NCBI GenBank assembly: GCA_009617715.1
Contig: VTFK01000510.1
Coordinates: 62,001 to 126,000 of the forward strand
DNA: 64,000 bases
Source of the DNA: Plectrocnemia conspersa
Taxonomy: Eukaryota > Arthropoda > Insecta > Trichoptera > Polycentropodidae
Direction of reading: 5' to 3'
Every line of letters begins with the position of its first letter. Positions within the stretch are counted from its first letter, which is position 1. Of the stretch, positions 59,651-64,000 are shown one piece after another. Made by a program: the position numbers and the translations under genes. The notes beneath the pieces were generated by a model that was given only the letters and a program-made list of their open reading frames with translations, did not search any database and was not told the DNA's origin.

Positions 59651-62600
59651 ATGGCCGTCGAATTAAACAGTCTCACCGAGGGTTGGCTGGAGCTCGAGAG
59701 CGACCCCGGCCTCTTCACTCTTTTGCTCGAGGATTTCGGCGTCAAGGCCGTGCAGGTGGAGGAGATATACGATTTGCACAAGCCGCTCGAGGGGCCCGTC
59801 TACGGCTTCATATTCCTCTTTAGATGGATAGAAGAGCGAAGATGCCGTCGGAAGATCGTAGACCAGGTGGAGAGGTTCGTCAAAGACGAGGAGGCGGTCA
59901 ACAACATATTCTTTGCGCAGCAAATGGTGCCCAACAGTTGTGCAACGCACGCTTTGCTTTCCATCCTCTTGAACTGTCCCAACATACACTTGGGGGATAC
60001 TCTGAGTCGATTGAAGGTAATTTTAAATCAATTTTATTATTTGCACATACTATTATGATGTCTTATTTTATAATTAATGTCTTATTACGCAAATCTTATA
60101 AGTTTGATAGTCATTCTAGTTCAACTGCACTTTTCTGTTATTGGGGGTCGATTATATATTCTAAAATTATTACAATTATATATTCTAAACTAACTGTTGT
60201 TTTTGGGGTTTCATTAGGCTAATTCGTTTAGGTTAGGTTTGGGTTTGAACATAAACAAATGATTAAATTTCTTTTTAGAATAAATTTGACCTCTGATGAA
60301 AGTATCAATGCAAATAATATATACTATATTTGCGTTAACACAGTCAGTTCGAGAATTATCCATTTCATCAATATTCATAATTGAGAAAAAGATGGCAAGT
60401 TTGGGTTTACGCCGCAGGGGCAGGCAGTACAGGCAATCGCCTGGGGCGCTAGACTTGTGGGGCACCGTGATACCAAATAAAGACGTAGTATTCACTTAAA
60501 ATTATCAAACAATATTGTTAAATAATATAATCTGATATTATTTGTCGTGCTGATGCGCTGACCTAAGCGATTCGCTGTAAAGCAATAAAGACATGCATAT
60601 ATTATTTTTATTTGATGTGAATTCAAGAGGGTGGAAGCCGCGAAGTCGAGATGTTGCAAGATTAACAATATGGAGAGGAGAATACCGACGGCGATTAAAC
60701 GACTAAACTTCATATATACCGTTCATTGATTGGCTAGGTACACTGTTCCATATTTTTTAACTTAATATAAATCGAGCATCATCAACCGTTCGCCGGTTAA
60801 GTTAGGTTCGCCTCTTAGGTTCGCTATTCCATTTTTTAAACTGCATATAATCCGAACATACATCGGCTACAATCATATTTTTCTTCCAACTTCCTTCCTG
60901 GTGTCTTCCAATTCTGATGAAGATGAAGACACTCTCTCTTCTGTTGCTGTTTAACTTAACTTTCAACTTAAAATATTACTTTTAGGTTAAATTGATTTTA
61001 TGATAAATTAAATATTTTATTGTGAAGACTATTTATTCATTATGCCAAAAAGTAGGTGGCACTCTGGTAACAATGACGTGACGGCGGCGAATGGCAACAC
61101 GTTCTTTAGCGGATCTCTCATTAGTCGGTCCGTGAAGCAGACAATTAATTTATTGTTTTAATTATTGCAAAAAAAGTTTTTTCCTAATTTCTGCAATCAC
61201 AAAAGTAGCGTCGAAGCATATGCTAAAAAATTATCGCCTCAAACTACGATTTTGTGACACGCGAAACGGTTTTTTGTCAAAATCTACCAGGAGTGCATAT
61301 GAGTGAGAAGGTTGTTGACAATTAATTTATTATTTTAATTATTAGGAAAACTATTTTTTTTCAATTTCTGCAAATTATGTACTCAAGAGTCACGTCAAAG
61401 CATATTCAGAAAGAAAAAACGCTTCAAACTACCGTTTTTGTACGGGTTTTTTGTCATAATCTACCAGGAGTATAGAATAAGTGAGGAGGTAGTGGAGCTA
61501 ATAAATTATTTATTATTATATTTTTTGTTTTAAAAGCTTCCTGATATGAAATAATAGTATTTATTTACACACGCATAAAGCCTATTATTGCATAACCTTA
61601 GTTCTCAACGGTTTCGACCAATCAGAAAAAAGAATTTAATTATTTTAAATTTCCTTGGAGACGCATGACCTTCGAAAATGGTTACTATGTACATAAATAA
61701 ACAAAATGCACAAGGCTCACTATCGAATGCGTGTATAATGTTATTTTTTTAAGTTTAAGAGCTTACAATGAGTAATCATAAATATAATTGAAATAATTCA
61801 TAAAAAATAAAAAAGATGGTCGATAATGCAATGACATCTGTTGATATAAGTATTTTCCATTGATTTACCGATTTAATATAATTATTCGAATTGCAAATAA
61901 ACCAGGTACGTGTTAACCGTAAACATGTTATACATATTTAGTATAATGTACGAGGATTGAAAGTTAATGCGGATCAAACTACCTAAACGCTAATAAAACG
62001 TATTTTTTATCTTATGATATTTTGTCATTTGTCATGGCGATCGAGTAACAATGATTATGATGCAGGCGGTTATTGTTGTATGGGCTAGTACCTACCATTT
62101 CAGACGTGCCGGACGAATCCATCCGGCGCCGGCTTGATGCTGCCCATACAAAGCCACCCCCACTACACGGCGCCAGCCCGGTGCCGGGCAAATCCATCCG
62201 GCACGTGTGAAACTACACTTATAAATTTAGGGACAAATCATAATAAGTTTTTAATAAAGACAGATACTGAAAAAACAAAGATTAAGAGAATAAATTATGT
62301 ATGAATCCAGAAAAATATAAAACACAGTTCAAGAAAAAATAATAATAAATAAATACTTTTAACCCTTTAGTCCCTATGAGATTTTCCTGAGAAATGCTAC
62401 TATTAATAATTTGATTAAAGACAATTTATTATTTTTTAACTCAATACTTTATTTATGCAATAATGTAAATTAATGCTTTTATTCATCCTGTTTAAAATTT
62501 ATTTTATTACTTGCCTGTATACAATATTTTTAGTCTCTTGTCTTCACCTATTGGACGTAATCTGTCGTCAGCACGTTACTGTTTAGTTTATCTTGCAAGT

Positions 62601-64000
62601 TGAAAATAGCATAGTTTATATAAAAATGACATGTGCAAATGTCACGTCGTTACTGTACACCGTTTGAAAGTTCTTGTGACAGACACATGTATTTTCTGTT
62701 TTATAGAATAGATTCTGCTCTTCTTTGTTTCATATGACAAAATGTTGGATTTCTTGTGAAATTTTTTGTAAATAAACAGGAGTAATGATAAGTATATCGA
62801 ACGTATATCCGTATGTGCTTTAGAGCTAATAGTAGTGGCGTAAACCCAAACTTGCCATCTGAAATAGATAGCTCTCGAACTGACCGTGTTATTGTAAATA
62901 GAGTATAGATAACGTATAACTGATTTCACTGCAATGAGTTGTGTGGCACACACATTTCAGCATAAATTTTTACTCTCAATAGCCGGAAGCAATGAAGTAA
63001 ATCAGATCTTATCATATAGTAAAATCTCATTGAAATTATAAACTGGACGGTACTTCAAGACATATCTTAAGATTGGGACACTCCCAATCAATCGATATGT
63101 ATGGTACATCTACGTATAAATGACTTCACTGATATCGGTTGTGTGGCACATATCCTTTAACTAGATATATGTGATGCTATTTTTGTTTAAGAAAATAGTA
63201 AGTCGATTTTATATTATATAAAATCATCTATGACAGCATCAACTTCACATCTTAGCATTTATCTTCTATACTGCCACTGCTCAGATTTTATGAAATTTAT
63301 ATTTACTTTTAAGTATTGATTTTTATGCTAAACATATTTTATTCATAGCCTGTTTGTTCCTTGGTTAATATAAATATTTACATATATTAAGATTATTTTA
63401 TTCCTGTTATATACTCGGTTTTGGCGGAAACTAAAACACAATGAGATGTTTTCTTAATTCTTGATTTTTTTAAAACGTCAAATTACCCTACTCAATTTTT
63501 GTCTCATAGATGCACACGGCTGGTATGAGTCCGGAGAACAAAGGCTGGGCTATTGGAAACACTCCGGAGCTCGCCTGCGCTCATAATTCACACGCTATAC
63601 CTCAAGCCCGCAAAAAGACGGATAAACAAGCTGGATTATCTTCCGGACGGTTCACCGGTGAAGCGTTTCATTTTGTTAGTTTTGTACCAATAAATGGCCG
63701 TCTATTTGAATTAGACGGCCTCAAGCCTTATCCTCAAGATCATGGTCCTTGGGCTGCGGAGGAAGATTGGACTGATAAGTTCAGACGAGTCATGTCTGAA
63801 CGCTTAGGTATAGATACGGGAGAACAGTACCACGATATTAGGTAGATAATATAAATTAAAAAAATGTACAACTCATATAAAACAAAACTAATCGAAATAT
63901 ATTTTTTTGTAAAGGTTTAATTTGATGGCTGTCGTTCCTGATCGAAGACTGGCACTATCTGATAAATTGAAGATTTTAGAAACCAATAAGCACATTCTAA
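59651..64000 (+). CDS. calypso: Calypso/BAP1 ubiquitin C-terminal hydrolase (partial, runs off window)
   Basis: Calypso with ASX forms the Polycomb deubiquitinase that removes ubiquitin from histone H2A. Exons: 59651-60016, 63510-63841, and 63915 to beyond 64000; introns are GT..AG and phases match (0, then 2). The UCH domain starts almost at once ([36 protein letters not shown]). The active site is complete: Gln91 and Cys97 in [15 protein letters not shown], His176 in [10 protein letters not shown], Asp191 in [11 protein letters not shown]; exon 3 begins the helical region with [11 protein letters not shown]. The start is the ATG in gcgATGg at 59651; the reading could begin 5 codons earlier (59636), but only at a non-ATG codon. 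Drosophila Calypso has a longer N-terminal tail that is absent here. The C-terminal ULD/ASX-binding part lies outside the window. The 3.5-kb intron is full of repeats. Confidence 0.97.
60324..60413. mobile_element. Partial MITE, left end (family of 8742)
   Basis: ctatatttgcgttaacacag, then tcagtt and the subterminal words tccatttcatc, aatattcataattgag and gatggcaagtttgggttta, matching the 8742-9113 element end. Preceded by TA. The other end is missing; beyond 60413 an unrelated GC-rich word begins (gcaggggcaggcagtacagg). Confidence 0.7.
61140..61494. repeat. Tandem repeat, 177-bp unit, two copies plus trace
   Basis: Unit 1 is 61140-61316 and unit 2 is 61317-61494. Both start gacaattaatttattNtttt and share aattattNNNaaaa, cgtcNaagcatat, cNtcaaactac and aatctaccaggagt near their ends. 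A third copy may begin at 61495 (gagctaataaattattta). Confidence 0.8.
62100..62215. repeat. GC-rich direct repeats
   Basis: gtgccggacgaatccatccg at 62107 and gtgccgggcaaatccatccg at 62180 are direct repeats 73 bases apart. Each is partly self-complementary (gccgg/ccggc). A foreign GC-rich fragment in an AT-rich intron, probably transposon-derived. Confidence 0.55.
62771..62908. mobile_element. Partial MITE, right end (family of 8742)
   Basis: Shares ataaacaggagNaatg, gtgctttagagctaatagta, aaacccaaacttgccatct and the terminal tagagtatag with 8742-9113. The left end is missing. Confidence 0.75.

Larger units (their letters stand above)
60017..63509 (+). other. calypso: 3.5-kb calypso intron with repeats
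   Basis: Non-coding. It contains two partial MITE copies (60324-60413, 62771-62908), a 177-bp tandem repeat (61140-61494), a GC-rich patch with direct repeats at 62100-62215, and a duplicated word (cactNNNatNNgttgtgtggcaca) at about 62926 and 63126. Confidence 0.7.

Overview
This is animal (insect) nuclear DNA. It is very AT-rich, with spliced genes, GT..AG introns, AATAAA poly(A) signals and a heavy load of eukaryotic transposon debris. Five protein genes can be supported. Most introns in the clu homologue are only about 60-80 nt, and a perfect TATCGATA box (the DREF/DRE motif of Drosophila housekeeping promoters) lies just upstream of the calypso homologue. Both fit an insect, possibly a dipteran; the order cannot be fixed from sequence alone.

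Layout. 1-4.8 kb: non-coding 5' flank with a fold-back type repeat (0.88-1.58 kb) and a terminal-inverted-repeat element (2.73-3.22 kb). 4.86-13.14 kb (+): 23 coding exons of clu/CLUH (clustered mitochondria protein); the first coding exon is not securely found, one intron carries a MITE, and one exon has an apparent 1-nt deletion. 13.1-16.0 kb: clu 3' UTR and flank. 16.05-17.80 kb: a complete-ended but dead Tigger (pogo) element. 18.1-19.0 kb (-): NOL12/viriato. 19-50.3 kb: about 31 kb with no convincing host gene, holding a jockey-like LINE fragment, two decayed mariner clusters, two LTR-like segments, two tRNA-derived SINEs, an RTE-like LINE tail and several dispersed repeat families. 50.57-53.77 kb (+): a two-exon PIF/Harbinger (HARBI1-like) gene that has lost two catalytic aspartates. 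54.59-55.39 kb (-): a CINP homologue, convergent with it. 55.93-57.79 kb: a GC-rich tandem array of a small LTR element (TRIM-like) with a tRNA-Trp primer site. 57.85-58.35 kb: a truncated mariner. 59.65-64.0 kb (+): calypso/BAP1, the Polycomb H2A deubiquitinase, running off the right edge and carrying MITE copies and a 177-bp tandem repeat in its 3.5-kb intron.

The host genes are unrelated in function: mitochondrial mRNA handling, nucleolar rRNA processing, CDK2/ATR-linked replication and checkpoint, and chromatin deubiquitination. The most unusual resident gene is the catalytically dead Harbinger-derived gene. The most informative mobile structure is the three-LTR TRIM array bounded by one candidate 4-bp target duplication.
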